A DNA stretch of 64,000 nucleotides from Thiotrichaceae bacterium UBA4486 (GTDB lineage: Bacteria > Pseudomonadota > Gammaproteobacteria > Eutrophobiales > Eutrophobiaceae). Shown piece by piece: positions 8,517-17,599 of the stretch; positions within the stretch are counted from its first letter, which is position 1, and each line of letters opens with the position of its first letter. Below the pieces are notes generated by a model. It ran no database searches and was not told the DNA's origin. It saw only the letters and a program-made list of their open reading frames with translations. The stretch lies in the NCBI GenBank assembly GCA_002389045.1, contig DGNS01000017.1:96797-160796 (forward strand), written 5' to 3'. Position numbers and translations under genes: made by a program.

Positions 8517-9170
8517 TCAGCCGCCCGGTTCGCCAGCCAGTAGCGGCTCGATGAAGCGCGCCAGCGCCTGGCCGAGCACGCCGTGTTGATCTTCATCCAG
8601 GTGCACGCCGTCGACCTTGCTGGTGGCGGTTACTGTGCCAGCATCAAAAAAATAACAATGGGTTTCACCGGCGACCTGTTTCAGGGCGCCGGACAAGCCC
8701 TCTGATTTTACCCCGGCGTTCTCGAACTTCTGCGCCATACTGCCCAGGGCCTGTTCCACGCACGGCGGTGCGACGATTACGATGCCGGGCACCTGCATCC
8801 CCGGTTCCAGCGGCGCACGACGGATGGCATGCACGATGGCTTCGATGCCCCTGGCGCTGTGCCAGGCATTCATGGTGTGCATAGACTGGAAATCATTGGT
8901 ACCGAGCATAACGATGACCAGGACCAGCGGTGAATGGATTTCCATGCGCTGCTCCAGCCCATCAAGGCCGTTACGCCCGGGTTTGAAAGGATCCTCCCAT
9001 ACAGTCCTGCGTCCGTTCAGGCAATCCTCGATCACGCGGACGGCGTGACCGGATTCAGTGAGCCGGTTTTCCATAACGCCCGGCCAGCGCTGATCAAACG
9101 CGAAGCGTTGCCGTGTTTCCGGGATGATGCCCCAGCTCAGTGAATCGCCATAGACCAGGATCTGTTTCAT
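8517..9170 (-). CDS. SGNH/GDSL-family hydrolase (arylesterase type)
   Basis: A 217-residue esterase-like protein. The block I motif GDSLSWG with nucleophile Ser10 is at residues 8-14, the block III GTND motif is near residue 90, and the Asp and His of the catalytic triad lie in DGVHLDEDQHG near the C-terminus. There is no signal peptide, so it is cytoplasmic. The substrate is probably a small ester or thioester; the family is too broad to say more. It starts 3 bases after the stop of the L,D-transpeptidase gene, so they are likely co-transcribed. Confidence 0.88.
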   Translation of the reverse strand: MKQILVYGDSLSWGIIPETRQRFAFDQRWPGVMENRLTESGHAVRVIEDCLNGRRTVWEDPFKPGRNGLDGLEQRMEIHSPLVLVIVMLGTNDFQSMHTMNAWHSARGIEAIVHAIRRAPLEPGMQVPGIVIVAPPCVEQALGSMAQKFENAGVKSEGLSGALKQVAGETHCYFFDAGTVTATSKVDGVHLDEDQHGVLGQALARFIEPLLAGEPGG

Positions 9171-9173
9171 TGG

Positions 9174-9662
9174 TTATTCCTCGATAATGACGCGGGTCAT
9201 GACTTCAACCTGATCAAACAGGGCCATGACATCGCGGTTGCGCATGCGTATGCATCCGGCCGATCCCGGTTCGCCCATGGCCACATCATCGGGGGAACCA
9301 TGGATATAGATGTAACGGTCATGGCTGTCGACATCGCCGCCCTTGTTGCGTCCCGGTTCACAACCGGACAACCAGAGTATGCGGGTCAGGATCCAGTCTC
9401 GGTCCGGATACTGTTGCCGCAATTCGGGCGTATAGATTTCGCCGGTGGGTTCGCGGGCGACGAAGACGGTGTTCACCGGCTCGCCGTCACCGATCTTCCC
9501 GGTTATCACATGTTCGCCACGCGGTGTGCAGTTGCTGTGCATGCGTTCGCCCGGACCGTTGGCGGCGGTGGAAACCGTGTATTCGTGCACGATGCGATCG
9601 CCCTGCTTCAGCTTCAGGGTTTGATCGGTGATGTTGATTTCAATGCAGGTATCAGTGTTCAT
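9174..9662 (-). CDS. L,D-transpeptidase with YkuD domain
   Basis: A 162-residue protein consisting of a single YkuD catalytic domain. The conserved His121 (in IHGSP) and the active-site Cys137 (in SAGCIRMRN) are present. Such enzymes form 3-3 peptidoglycan cross-links or attach proteins to peptidoglycan. Oddly, I see no signal peptide or membrane anchor with this start, although the family acts in the periplasm; a different route or start, or a cytoplasmic murein-recycling role, would be needed. The start overlaps the end of the substrate-binding protein gene by 11 bases, indicating coupling. Confidence 0.88.
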   Translation of the reverse strand: MNTDTCIEINITDQTLKLKQGDRIVHEYTVSTAANGPGERMHSNCTPRGEHVITGKIGDGEPVNTVFVAREPTGEIYTPELRQQYPDRDWILTRILWLSGCEPGRNKGGDVDSHDRYIYIHGSPDDVAMGEPGSAGCIRMRNRDVMALFDQVEVMTRVIIEE

Positions 9663-11178
9663 GGTCTGAGGACTTTTTCATTACTGTCAGAATACCATCA
9701 AAATTACCGTCCGCGGCCGGCGTATAACCGCTGATCGTCTCGCCATAGGCCGCCACGTTGTCTTCGTACCAGAGCGGCACGTAGGGCAACAGGTCTTGCA
9801 GGCGTTCCTGCAGGACATGATAGAGCGTGGTCTTGGCCGAAACACTGATCGCCGCCTCGGCCTGCATGATCAGTTCATCGACCCGTTCATCGGCAAAGCG
9901 GCCGCGATTGGCGCCCCGCGGCGGCACGGCGTCGCTGTGAAAGACATGGCGGAAGATGTCCGGCAGCTTCAACCCCACCCAGGAAAGGCTGTACATCTGG
10001 AATCGGCCCTGCTTGATATCGCCGTAAAACGTGCCCCAGTCGTAACTGCGGATCTCCATATCGATACCGACCTTGCGCAACTGGTCCTGGATGATGGTGG
10101 CCAGGCGGATACGAAACGGATCGCTGGAGGTCTTGAATACGATGCGCAGCGGCCGGCGCTGATCGTAGCCGGCCTCGTAAAGTAACCGGATGGCATGCTC
10201 TGGCGCGTATTCCACGCCGTCCAGACGTGGATGTCCGGCCCAGTGATCCGGCGGCAGCAGGGCGCCCGCCTTACGGGCCGCGCCCGCCATTACGTGTTCA
10301 ATGATCGATTCTCGATCGATGGCATGAGCAATGGCCTTGCGGACAAGCAGTTTAGCGGTCACCGGGTCTTCCAGGTTAAATCCGAGATAGGTGAAAATAT
10401 CGCCGCGCCGTCGCTCGATGCGGATCCCCGGCCGGCGTTCGAGCCAGTGTATGTTTTCCCGGGTCAAATTGCCCTGCAGCAGATCGATCTCGCCCCGCGC
10501 CAGCTTCAACACGCGCAGGGTCGGATCTTTCACCGTGATGAATTCGATGATCTGGCCGTCGTCGATGCGTTCCAGTACCAGCCGCTGTTCGTTATCCCAA
10601 CTGACGAATCGCAACGCGCCGCTGCCCAGCGGTTCGCTGTTGAACGGATGCTGATGACGGATCGCCTCCGCGGGTAGAATGCCGATGTTCAGCCGCCCCG
10701 GAAACAGCAGGTCAGCGCGTGACAGGTGAAAATCCACGGTATCCGCATCGATGACTTCAATGGCGCCGATATGGCCGAGCGTCGCGCGGTGCGGTGAGGC
10801 AATGCGCTCATCAAGAATGGATTCGAAAGTGGCCTTGACGTCCCTCGCCGTCAGCGGTGTGCCGTGATGAAAATCGCGGCGGTTTTGTTGCAGATGAAAC
10901 CGGTAGTGTGTATCGCTCAGGGTTTGCCATTCGGCCAGTGCCGGGATCACCCGGTAGTTGTCGTCGAAATCCACCAGCCGTTGATAGATAAGGCGACACA
11001 GGCGCTGGGAGACGGCATCGGTGACGTAACGCGGGTCCAGGGTAATGGGTGCGGTGTTGAGTCCGAATCGAATCGAGGTATGCGCCGTGTTGTCACAACC
11101 GGCGATGAGACACAGCAACAGCAACAGGCCGGTGATGCGCCTGAAATAACCGCTGTTACTGGTGTTTGAAAAGAGCAA
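9652..11178 (-). CDS. Peptide/oligopeptide ABC transporter substrate-binding lipoprotein (family 5)
   Basis: A 508-residue extracytoplasmic solute-binding protein. The N-terminus has a hydrophobic stretch and a lipobox LIAGC with Cys28 as the lipidation site. The body carries family 5 (DppA/OppA/NikA-like) hallmarks, including an N-terminal PITLDPRYVTDA-type segment and the later IAHAIDRESII stretch. No permease or ATPase genes are beside it, so it is an orphan binding protein that must share a transporter or act alone, for example in peptidoglycan peptide recycling with the neighbouring L,D-transpeptidase. Its start overlaps rlmD by 23 bases. Confidence 0.88.
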   Translation of the reverse strand: MLFSNTSNSGYFRRITGLLLLLCLIAGCDNTAHTSIRFGLNTAPITLDPRYVTDAVSQRLCRLIYQRLVDFDDNYRVIPALAEWQTLSDTHYRFHLQQNRRDFHHGTPLTARDVKATFESILDERIASPHRATLGHIGAIEVIDADTVDFHLSRADLLFPGRLNIGILPAEAIRHQHPFNSEPLGSGALRFVSWDNEQRLVLERIDDGQIIEFITVKDPTLRVLKLARGEIDLLQGNLTRENIHWLERRPGIRIERRRGDIFTYLGFNLEDPVTAKLLVRKAIAHAIDRESIIEHVMAGAARKAGALLPPDHWAGHPRLDGVEYAPEHAIRLLYEAGYDQRRPLRIVFKTSSDPFRIRLATIIQDQLRKVGIDMEIRSYDWGTFYGDIKQGRFQMYSLSWVGLKLPDIFRHVFHSDAVPPRGANRGRFADERVDELIMQAEAAISVSAKTTLYHVLQERLQDLLPYVPLWYEDNVAAYGETISGYTPAADGNFDGILTVMKKSSDHEH

Positions 11179-12487
11179 TGGATTCCACGTGACTGGTATG
11201 AGGAAACATGTCCATGACGCCGGCCTGGAGCAGGCGCATGTGTTTCATGTTCACCAGTATACCCGCATCGCGGGCCAGCGTGGCCGGATTGCAGGACACA
11301 TAGACCAGCGTCTCAGTGTTCGACAGATCCAGTTTCTCGATGATTTCCCTGGCGCCGCTGCGTGGCGGGTCGAGCAGGATCTTCGAATACGTCTGTTGCA
11401 GGAACGCGGCCTGCAGGAATTCATCCATCAGGTTGGCGACGACAAATTCCGCGTTGTTAATGCCGTTATGCATGGCATTGAATTTTGCACGTTCAATGAG
11501 TGCGGCATCACCCTCGACACCGGTGACCCCGGCACAGTAGCGCGCCATCGGCAGGGTGAAATTACCCAGCCCGCAAAAAAGATCCAGCACCCGGTCAGTG
11601 TCGTGCAGTTCCAGCAGTTCAATCACGCGGTTGACCATGAGCCGGTTGATATCGGTATTCACCTGGGTGAAGTCCGTGGCTGTAAATGCAATTTCGATGT
11701 CGTGCTCCGGCAAACGGTATTTCAGTCCCGGAAACGCGGTATCGGAAAGCCTGACGATGGAATCGGGACCCCTGGGTTGCAGGAAAAAAATGACCCCGTG
11801 CGCCTGCTCGAAGGCCGCCAGTTTTTCACGGTCGTCATCGCTGATCGGTTCAAGATGCCGCACCACCATCACGATCTGATCATCGCTCACCGCCACCTCG
11901 ATCTGTGGCAGGCGCTGGTAGATACTGAGTGAGGCCACCAGGTCCTGTAACGCCGGCAGCAATTCACCGACGGCGGGATGCAGCACCAGGCAGGAATCGA
12001 TATCGGCGACAAAACGCGAATAGATTTCACGAAAACCCACCAGCACTTTTGCCTTCTTCGCCACGTATTTCACACCGAGACGTGCCTTGCGGCGGTAACC
12101 GCGGGTGGGCCCGGTCAGCGGCGCGAACAACTGTTCCGGCGCTACCCCGCCAAAACGCTGAAATTGCTCGAGTAATACGGCCTGCTTGTGCCGGATCTGT
12201 GCGGCGCTGTCCATGTGTTGCAGGGAACAGCCGCCACAGACACCGAAATGCGGGCAGTCGGGATCGTGGCGTTCTTCGGAGCGTTTGATGACCTCGACGG
12301 TATACCCCTCATCAAAACGGGAGTGGCGATCCGTGTAGCGAAACATGACCTCTTCACCCGGCAGGGCGCCGTGAATGAACGTGGTCTTGCCGTCGATACC
12401 GGCCACGCCGCGGCCTTCGTGGGACAGCGAATCGATGACGGCAAGCCGGGGTTCAGCGGGTAGTCTGTTTTTGCGTTTGCGGGACAT
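11156..12487 (-). CDS. rlmD: 23S rRNA (uracil(1939)-C5)-methyltransferase
   Basis: This 443-residue enzyme methylates U1939 of 23S rRNA using S-adenosylmethionine. An N-terminal TRAM domain (about residues 8-68) is followed by iron-sulfur ligands in the CPHFGVCGGC segment (Cys78, Cys84, Cys87) with a further Cys near 168, then a Rossmann methyltransferase domain with DLFCGLGNFTLPMA, the DPPRSG motif and the catalytic Cys near 399 in YVSCNPATLARD. Length and motifs fit RlmD rather than RlmC or TrmA. It is the first gene of a compact run continuing into the binding protein and L,D-transpeptidase. Confidence 0.96.
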   Translation of the reverse strand: MSRKRKNRLPAEPRLAVIDSLSHEGRGVAGIDGKTTFIHGALPGEEVMFRYTDRHSRFDEGYTVEVIKRSEERHDPDCPHFGVCGGCSLQHMDSAAQIRHKQAVLLEQFQRFGGVAPEQLFAPLTGPTRGYRRKARLGVKYVAKKAKVLVGFREIYSRFVADIDSCLVLHPAVGELLPALQDLVASLSIYQRLPQIEVAVSDDQIVMVVRHLEPISDDDREKLAAFEQAHGVIFFLQPRGPDSIVRLSDTAFPGLKYRLPEHDIEIAFTATDFTQVNTDINRLMVNRVIELLELHDTDRVLDLFCGLGNFTLPMARYCAGVTGVEGDAALIERAKFNAMHNGINNAEFVVANLMDEFLQAAFLQQTYSKILLDPPRSGAREIIEKLDLSNTETLVYVSCNPATLARDAGILVNMKHMRLLQAGVMDMFPHTSHVESIALFKHQ

Positions 12488-12491
12488 TTTC

Positions 12492-12615
12492 AGTCTACGG
12501 ACTACAGTCTACAGATTACAGTGAACAGATGACAGTGAACAGACGACAGACAACAGACTGTTCACTGTTCACTGTTCACTGTCATCTGTCGTCTGTTCAC
12601 TGTCGTCTGTCATCT
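12492..12615. repeat. Inverted array of 7-bp repeats between rlmD and the exonuclease gene
   Basis: The left arm is nine heptamers of the pattern AG-NNN-AC (for example AGTGAAC, AGATGAC, AGACGAC) from 12492 to 12554. After the 5-base centre AGACT, the right arm is eight heptamers of the complementary pattern from 12560 to 12615 (GTTCACT three times, then GTCATCT, GTCGTCT, GTTCACT, GTCGTCT, GTCATCT). The arms can fold into a long, imperfect hairpin. The right arm runs into the exonuclease gene and encodes its last residues and stop codon. Confidence 0.9.
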
Positions 12616-13391
12616 GATTCGTTCCATTCATCGAGGAACTGCTGAAAATGCGCTTTGTTTTCTTCGCGCAGGAATTCCCGTAACCGCTCGCATTCACTCG
12701 CATAGGATTGCGGTGTCTTGTTGCCGCGCATCAGTTCAAAGCGCAGGTACACCAGGTAAGTATTCAACACATCGGTTTCACAATAGTTGCGGATCGCCTC
12801 GAGGTCGCCGGCATGGTAACAATCCCAGACCTTGTCACCACTCATGCCCATCTTGCCGGGAAATCCGAGCAGCGTGGCAATATCGGTCAACGGCGCCACC
12901 GCGCGTCCCTCGTAGCCGGAGATCACATCCATCAGGTCGGTGTGCCGGTCATGAAAACGGTTGAGGTAATTGTTCCATTTGAATGATTGATCATCCTGCC
13001 CCGTTTCCCAGTAGCGTGCCGCGGTAATGCCGTGATACAGCGCCCGGTAATGCAGCACAGGCAGATCGAAGCCGCGACCGTTCCAGGAAACGATGGTCGG
13101 GGTGTATTTATCAATACCGTCGTAAAAACGCTGGATTATGTCTTTTTCATCCGAGTCCAGTTCACCCAGAGACCAGACATTGAGCTTGTTGCCTGAGCGC
13201 AGCACCACCGAAATGGCCACGACCCTGTGCATGTACAGTTTCAGAAAGTCGCTGACGCCGCCCGTTTCCTGACGCCGCTGGCTGTACAACACCTGCACCA
13301 CATCGGCATCATCCAGACCCTGGAGGTTATACAAGCGCCGGCCGGTCTCGATGTCCGGGATGGTTTCTATGTCAAATACCAGGATGTTCAT
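12597..13391 (-). CDS. Predicted 3'-5' exonuclease, PolB-like DEDD family
   Basis: A 264-residue protein that matches the stand-alone PolB-like exonuclease family. Exo I is seen as FDIETIPD (Asp7, Glu9), Exo II as SWNGRGFDLPVL near residue 109, and Exo III as YCETDVLNTYLVYL near 208-218. It should remove nucleotides from 3' ends of DNA or RNA; the physiological substrate is not known. The last codons (DDRRQ and stop) are formed by the 7-bp repeat array, so the C-terminal tail was probably added or altered by repeat expansion. Another short heptamer array lies just upstream of its start. Confidence 0.9.
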   Translation of the reverse strand: MNILVFDIETIPDIETGRRLYNLQGLDDADVVQVLYSQRRQETGGVSDFLKLYMHRVVAISVVLRSGNKLNVWSLGELDSDEKDIIQRFYDGIDKYTPTIVSWNGRGFDLPVLHYRALYHGITAARYWETGQDDQSFKWNNYLNRFHDRHTDLMDVISGYEGRAVAPLTDIATLLGFPGKMGMSGDKVWDCYHAGDLEAIRNYCETDVLNTYLVYLRFELMRGNKTPQSYASECERLREFLREENKAHFQQFLDEWNESDDRRQ

Positions 13392-13397
13392 TTGCCT

Positions 13398-13425
13398 AGT
13401 GAATGATGATTGGTGAATGGTGAAT
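13398..13425. repeat. Short 7-bp repeat array upstream of the exonuclease gene
   Basis: Four consecutive heptamers (AGTGAAT, GATGATT, GGTGAAT, GGTGAAT) lie 7 bases upstream of the exonuclease ATG. They belong to the same sequence class as the arrays at 12.5 and 41.8 kb. Confidence 0.75.
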
Positions 13426-13575
13426 GGCCAGTCGGGGCGCCTTTAAAAAATGTTGTTTTATACTGAGTGAGCGAAAGGGCCGCGCACAAAACCGCAGTTT
13501 ACATGCCGGTAAACAAGGATTTGAGCACGGCGCTGTCAAAGCTATCGGCAGAAAAAGACGTTATCAGAGACAGCC

Positions 13576-14199
13576 TTACTTCTGTACCCAGCCATTGGCT
13601 GTCTTGTACCACCAGCCCGACGGCGCATTGGCGACCCAGCGGCGGGCGAAGGTGTCGCGGATTTCCGCTTCCCACTCCGGATGACCATTGGCCCTGGCGA
13701 TTTCGGTATAGAGGGCGTTGCGATCGCGGTTTTCCTCGCTGACCAGTTTTTTCACGGCGTTGCGTTGTTTCAGATCGATGGCCCTGGCATCGCGTATATC
13801 GATCAGGCCGTTGTTGTCCATGCCCACGGCGCCGCTGGAATAATACGGTTCCAGTGAACGGTGGCGGCTGGTCATGGCGGATTTCAGCGTGTTGATCGCC
13901 GGAGAGGAGATATTGATGTCCGGCTGCTGGGCCTGCGCCGGGGGGATGATAAAGTCGATCACGGCCACCAGCGTACCGGTCAGCGTGAGTGGTATGACGG
14001 CGCCGGATTCCTGCCCCGATGGCGCGGATTCCTCTGCCGGAGTTTCCGTATCGGGTTTTTCCAGTCCATACACTTCCTTGATCAAACGATCCGCCGCATT
14101 TTCCGCCGCAGCCGCGGGAAAGTAGACATTGATGGTGACACAGGCGGATAACAGCAGCAGAAACAGCACCAGCGGTGCGCGTTGTTTGAAGACAGCCAT
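13576..14199 (-). CDS. YdbL-like DUF1318 lipoprotein
   Basis: A 207-residue lipoprotein with a hydrophobic leader and lipobox LLSAC (Cys20), followed by TINVYFPAAAAENAADRLI, the signature of the YdbL/DUF1318 family. A low-complexity linker rich in Glu, Pro and Thr separates this from the C-terminal YdbL domain (about 95-195). In E. coli ydbL follows ydbH and ynbE, whose YdbH product takes part in lipid transport between inner and outer membranes with TamB and YhdP. Here the ydbH homologue lies 231 bases upstream on the same strand, so the functional link is kept. The leader is longer than in E. coli YdbL and may stand in for YnbE. Confidence 0.8.
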   Translation of the reverse strand: MAVFKQRAPLVLFLLLLSACVTINVYFPAAAAENAADRLIKEVYGLEKPDTETPAEESAPSGQESGAVIPLTLTGTLVAVIDFIIPPAQAQQPDINISSPAINTLKSAMTSRHRSLEPYYSSGAVGMDNNGLIDIRDARAIDLKQRNAVKKLVSEENRDRNALYTEIARANGHPEWEAEIRDTFARRWVANAPSGWWYKTANGWVQK

Positions 14200-14430
14200 A
14201 CGGTTTACCTCATTCCAGGGACGGTTCGGGTGTAAACATCATCAGGAATACACCGTAATGATTGGATTCGCCAGGGAATTCATCAGCAGGTGGTCATCAA
14301 GTTCCTTTACCCTGATTATGTTTACATTGTAACTATAATCAATGAGACCTGCGAATCGTAAACAGGTTTACCCTGACGTTGCCTGTATTTTTGGATGCAG
14401 GGGCTTTTAGCGCGGTATTATCAGGGTTTA

Positions 14431-16530
14431 CTACTCAAAGGCGATTTCGCCTTCGGCTATTCGTTTCAGGCCGTTGACCAGGTCTTTCCAGATAATGGAA
14501 CGGCCGGTGGCTTTCACATCCACCCAGGGCGGCAGCAGGCCGCCGCGCGTCATAATATAAAAGCCGTCCCCGGTCTGTTCGATCCCGCCCAGGTTGCAGA
14601 CACCGTTGCTGAGCAGGCAACGCAGCCCCAGGCGGCCGTAGGAATATTCGTCGACGAAACGCAGAAAACCCTTCGACAGTGCCCCGGACAGGCCGCCACC
14701 GATTTCGCTGAGATTATCGAGTGCTTTCTGACTGATGCGATGCGGACGTTCATCATCATCAGGGCTTTTCAGGACCGCATCAAAATAGACCGGCTGCCAG
14801 TCCAGCAGGGTCAGCTTGCGAATATGGCCGTCCAGACTGCCTTCAATCCGGCCAAAAGAGAATGTTCCGGTAACCTGTTCCAGGTCCAGGTTATCGATGA
14901 CCACATCGGTATAAAAGCGCGCGTTACGCTCGAACAGGTTTTCGATCACCAGCCCCTGCAAAATCACATCACCGTCGAAGACCCTGAACTTCAGATCACC
15001 ATTTATCCGCAGATCGCCGCCACGGTATTCAAAGTCCTCGATGATGCCGGAGAGACGGCCGGACATCAGCGGCCAGCCCATGGTCTGGGTGAAGTTTTTC
15101 AGTGAAATCGGCGTCAACTCGCCGTGTAAGGACAGGCTGAAATCGTCACTGCCGATGCCGCTCAGTGCCAACTGGTTGATCAGCAAACGGCCGTCGAGCA
15201 GATCCACATCCTGCCAGTCCACGACCTCAATGCGGTTTTTGCCGCTGAGCAGGGTAATATCGCCGGTCCCGAAAATGATTTTATATAGACTCAGCGCGCC
15301 CCAGTCGAGACTGGAAACCCGCATCTGCTGCGATTCCCCGATGAACAGATCGCTGTTCAGGCCGGAGACGCTGAACCGCTGCAGATCATCATCGAGATAG
15401 ACGTCTTTCAGTTGCAAACCGAGACGGGTCAGTTCGTTTCCGGCATAGCGAAGATCGAGCTGTAATGCGCCAGCCAGATCCAGGTCGGCAAAATTCGTCG
15501 GTAACAATAGCGGTTGGACGTAGACCGGGTAGATCCCGGCGAGATCCAGGGCGTCGACGTATAACTCAAGATGTTCAACAAAGGGACTATCGGCCAGTTC
15601 GATCAGCGCCCGACCTTTGAGATGCAACAGATCGCCATGACTGTAGGCAAAGGATTCCAGGGCGAGTTTGCTGAAACCGGTTTCCACGCGCCCGGTCAGC
15701 GCCAGTTGCAGACCCTCTTCCGTCGCATCGATATAAAAACCGGGGCTATCGTCAAACACTTCGAAACCCGGGATCAGGTACATGACGCCGGCGACGACCC
15801 GGGCATCACTGTTGAACAGCCAGTTGTCGTTTTCACGCCGGGCATTGAGACTGACGGCGAGATCGGTCTGCTCCAGTACATTCGCGCCCTCGAGGCTGAA
15901 ATCGTTGAGTTTGATTTCCGCTTCAATCACCGTGAACCGATCCGTGGTCCCGTTCAGCCGCGCCATACCGCCGACAACGCCGGAGGTGATGTCATGATCC
16001 GCCAGCGCCGGTATGCGCGATTGCAGCAACGGAACAAAAGGCTGCAGGGCGATATGGTCCGCATCGATGTGTAATTCAGTGTTGCTGTTATCGTGGCTAT
16101 AGCCGGCCTTGAGACTGCCGGTCGAACCGATTTGCAGATCCATGGCCAGCTGCCGTGGCCGGTAATCGTCCCGCAGATGAAAGGAGAGGCTGCCTGTCAC
16201 CGCCCCCAGTTGCTCGTGAACGGCGCTCACAGTTCCGGATGAACACATCAGCGTGGCATCATTAAGCAATGTGGCGTTACAACGCACCGCTACATCAACC
16301 AGTTCACCCAGATCCACAACCGTGATCGAACCGGCTTGAAACCGGACCTGCAATTGATCCACGTCCTGAAATTCAAACTCGGTTCGCAGGTCGCGTATAC
16401 GGATTGATTCAGACTCAACAGACTCGATACTCAGATCGGCCAGATCGATAGCTATGGTCACGACCGGCGTGATCATGAACAGGATGGCCGGGCAGAGCAG
16501 GCGGATGATCGGTGTCAGTACCTTTTTCAA
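14431..16530 (-). CDS. ydbH: YdbH-like AsmA-superfamily envelope protein
   Basis: This 699-residue protein has an N-terminal signal anchor (about residues 5-28) and a long periplasmic region of repeated beta-strand segments ending in the conserved YdbH C-terminal domain, with GGGLSGALSKGFLRFV, GRLGLRCLLSNGVCNLGG and a closing DLVNGLKRI. The homologue in E. coli is one of three large bridge-like proteins moving phospholipids to the outer membrane. The DUF1318 gene follows on the same strand, as in the ydbH-ynbE-ydbL operon. I found no frame resembling YnbE in the 231 bases between them. Family assignment is good; transport function is inferred from E. coli. Confidence 0.82.
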   Translation of the reverse strand: MKKVLTPIIRLLCPAILFMITPVVTIAIDLADLSIESVESESIRIRDLRTEFEFQDVDQLQVRFQAGSITVVDLGELVDVAVRCNATLLNDATLMCSSGTVSAVHEQLGAVTGSLSFHLRDDYRPRQLAMDLQIGSTGSLKAGYSHDNSNTELHIDADHIALQPFVPLLQSRIPALADHDITSGVVGGMARLNGTTDRFTVIEAEIKLNDFSLEGANVLEQTDLAVSLNARRENDNWLFNSDARVVAGVMYLIPGFEVFDDSPGFYIDATEEGLQLALTGRVETGFSKLALESFAYSHGDLLHLKGRALIELADSPFVEHLELYVDALDLAGIYPVYVQPLLLPTNFADLDLAGALQLDLRYAGNELTRLGLQLKDVYLDDDLQRFSVSGLNSDLFIGESQQMRVSSLDWGALSLYKIIFGTGDITLLSGKNRIEVVDWQDVDLLDGRLLINQLALSGIGSDDFSLSLHGELTPISLKNFTQTMGWPLMSGRLSGIIEDFEYRGGDLRINGDLKFRVFDGDVILQGLVIENLFERNARFYTDVVIDNLDLEQVTGTFSFGRIEGSLDGHIRKLTLLDWQPVYFDAVLKSPDDDERPHRISQKALDNLSEIGGGLSGALSKGFLRFVDEYSYGRLGLRCLLSNGVCNLGGIEQTGDGFYIMTRGGLLPPWVDVKATGRSIIWKDLVNGLKRIAEGEIAFE

Positions 16531-16610
16531 GATGGTTGACCTGGTTGCCGGCGAGGCCTGATCGTGACTGGAAGAGCCGCCTTCGTGCCGGCACCGGTAT
16601 TACAGCTGAT

Positions 16611-16653
16611 AACGCAGCACACACATGCGGGTTTATCCGCGAAGTGTTGCGTT
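16611..16653 (-). terminator. Hairpin just downstream of cysM
   Basis: Ten-base arms AACGCAGCAC and GTGTTGCGTT pair with one mismatch and enclose an inner GCGG/CCGC stem. The structure begins 14 bases after the cysM stop codon. No run of T follows on the minus strand, so it is a weak candidate for a terminator or 3' stabilising hairpin. Confidence 0.35.
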
Positions 16654-16666
16654 ATTTGTTGCCGGG

Positions 16667-17569
16667 TTATTTATTGAATATACCCGTGGAAAGATAACGA
16701 TCACCCCGGTCGCAGATGATGGTCACGATGACGGCGTTTTCCACTTCCGCGGCCAACCGCAGTGCCGCCGAAACCGCACCGCCCGATGACACGCCGGCGA
16801 ATATACCTTCTTCCGCGGCCAGGCGTCGGGTCATGTCCTCGGCCTCCTGTTTTGTGACATCAATGATGCGATCGACCCGCTGACGCTGGAAGATCTTCGG
16901 CAGGTAGGCCTCCGGCCAGCGCCGAATACCGGGAATGCTTTCCTCTCCGGCCGGCTGAACGCCGATAATGTTAACCTCCGGATTCTGTTCTTTCAGGTAC
17001 ATGGAAACCCCCATGATGGTGCCGGTCGTACCCATGGAACTGACAAAGTGCGTGACCTTGCCCCGGGTATCGCGCCAGATCTCCGGACCGGTACCCTCGA
17101 TATGCGCACGCGGATTGTCAGGGTTGGCAAACTGGTCGAGCACATAACCCTTGCCTTCGTCGCGCATCCGCTCGGCCAGGTCGCGCGCACCTTCCATGCC
17201 TTCCTCCTTGGTGACATCAATGATTTCGGCGCCGAAGGCCTGCATGGCGGCCCGGCGTTCCTCGCTCATGTGTGACGGCATGATCAACACCATACGGTAG
17301 CCCTTGATGGCCGCGGCCATGGCCAGAGCGATGCCGGTGTTGCCGCTGGTGGCTTCAATCAGGGTATCGCCGGGCTTGATGTCACCACGTTCCTCGGCAT
17401 GGACGATCATGCTCATGGCCGGACGATCCTTCACCGACCCGGCCGGGTTGTTACCTTCCAGCTTGGCCAGCATAAGATTTGTAGAATCAGCGCAAATACG
17501 TTGCAGACGCACCAGAGGTGTATTGCCGACGAAGGACTCAATCGTTGGAAAGTCTTTCAGAATATCCAC
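16667..17569 (-). CDS. cysM: Cysteine synthase B
   Basis: A 300-residue PLP-dependent O-acetylserine sulfhydrylase that makes cysteine from O-acetylserine and sulfide or thiosulfate. The PLP lysine is Lys47 in SVKDRP, the phosphate-binding loop is TSGNTG near residue 75, and a glycine-rich SSGGA motif lies near 265. Length and the segment around EEGMEG fit CysM rather than CysK. It is the last gene of a run leuA-udg-rimI-cysM, 30 bases after rimI. Confidence 0.93.
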   Translation of the reverse strand: MDILKDFPTIESFVGNTPLVRLQRICADSTNLMLAKLEGNNPAGSVKDRPAMSMIVHAEERGDIKPGDTLIEATSGNTGIALAMAAAIKGYRMVLIMPSHMSEERRAAMQAFGAEIIDVTKEEGMEGARDLAERMRDEGKGYVLDQFANPDNPRAHIEGTGPEIWRDTRGKVTHFVSSMGTTGTIMGVSMYLKEQNPEVNIIGVQPAGEESIPGIRRWPEAYLPKIFQRQRVDRIIDVTKQEAEDMTRRLAAEEGIFAGVSSGGAVSAALRLAAEVENAVIVTIICDRGDRYLSTGIFNK

Positions 17570-17599
17570 ATTCTTACCTTGTTTTGATGTTGTTTTAAA

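Noticed and set aside
8517..9170. The GDSL hydrolase as a member of the sortase unit
   Set aside because: It is on the other strand and belongs to the L,D-transpeptidase run.
12492..12615. The heptamer array as a CRISPR
   Set aside because: Units are 7 bases with no spacers of 30-40 bases, and no cas genes are near.
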